The position numbers and the translations under genes were made by a program. The notes under the pieces are model-generated. The model had not been told where the DNA came from, did no database searches, and saw only the letters and a list, made by a program, of their open reading frames with translations. Source: JBDREW01 sp043819385 (GTDB taxonomy: Bacteria > Patescibacteriota > Minisyncoccia > Minisyncoccales > GWA2-38-27). Taken from it: 13,488 nucleotides of DNA. Where the stretch lies: positions 1-13,488 of the forward strand of contig JBDREW010000027.1 of assembly GCA_043819385.1 (NCBI GenBank), given 5' to 3'. Positions 13,451 through 13,488 of this stretch are shown piece by piece (position 1 is the first letter of the stretch; every line of letters begins with the position of its first letter).

Positions 13451-13488
13451 ATGTTTAATCAAGAACAAATCAAGGAATTATTAAAGAA
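13451..13488 (+). CDS. Start of an orfA-like transposase gene, 3' end outside the window
   Basis: ATG opens a frame of 12 complete codons reading MFNQEQIKELLK before the window ends. The position just inside an IS3-type end suggests the HTH-containing OrfA of such an element; the visible residues alone do not prove it. No Shine-Dalgarno is present. Confidence 0.5.
   Translation, partial: MFNQEQIKELLK

Larger units (their letters stand above)
13351..13488 (+). mobile_element. Left end of an IS3-family-like insertion sequence, continuing beyond the window
   Basis: TGAACTGGGCCCCAAAAAGT, followed by AGACAC (13351-13376), closely resembles the TG-starting terminal repeats of IS3-family elements (typically TGnACTGACCCC, then AAAAAGTTGGACA). 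TG is at the outer edge, so the element extends to the right, where a transposase-like orfA begins 100 bases in, the usual spacing. The right end and target duplication are out of view. Confidence 0.7.

Overview
The window is AT-rich DNA that reads cleanly under the standard bacterial code. Nine genes with visible stops use seven TAA, two TAG and no TGA, and most starts have no Shine-Dalgarno sequence. The compact gene set, the Arg codons that are nearly all AGA, and a giant Glu/Lys/Arg coiled-coil membrane protein ending in peptidoglycan-binding-like repeats suggest a Patescibacteria (CPR, Parcubacteria-like) genome. That placement is an inference from style and gene content, not a phylogeny.

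Left part (1-9038) is mostly housekeeping, with one large envelope gene. It holds the 3' part of a NYN/LabA-type ribonuclease gene, a long imperfect hairpin, and pnp (polynucleotide phosphorylase) with an intrinsic terminator. A new transcription unit then encodes a 1281-residue protein (cytoplasmic ER/K coiled coil, one membrane span, Cys-rich repeats, unknown extracytoplasmic domain, two peptidoglycan-binding-like repeats), followed by a DksA/TraR-type zinc-finger gene and a terminator. A minus-strand tRNA-Arg(UCG) with encoded CCA sits back to back with the CCA-adding enzyme gene. A tRNA-Ala(CGC) without encoded CCA follows.

Right part (9039-13132) looks accessory. A Nudix hydrolase gene has a good promoter and Shine-Dalgarno and is visibly more GC-rich than its neighbours. 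After a 171-base gap comes a tightly packed three-gene run. First is a protein with an excisionase/MerR-type HTH fused to a PEP-synthase/rifampin-phosphotransferase-type ATP-binding domain and a His swivel domain, with no acceptor domain. Next is an alpha/beta-hydrolase. Last is a DUF62 (SAM hydroxide adenosyltransferase / fluorinase superfamily) protein in which the hydrolase Asp-Arg-His triad appears replaced. This combination is the best candidate for an undescribed system. Its substrate cannot be read from the sequence.

The right edge (13141-13488) is a junction. A minus-strand terminator and the 3' remnant of a GC-richer minus-strand ORF abut what looks like the left end of an IS3-family insertion sequence. 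The element has a TG-starting terminal repeat, a strong hairpin, a possible promoter and the first 12 codons of an orfA-like gene, and it runs out of the window.
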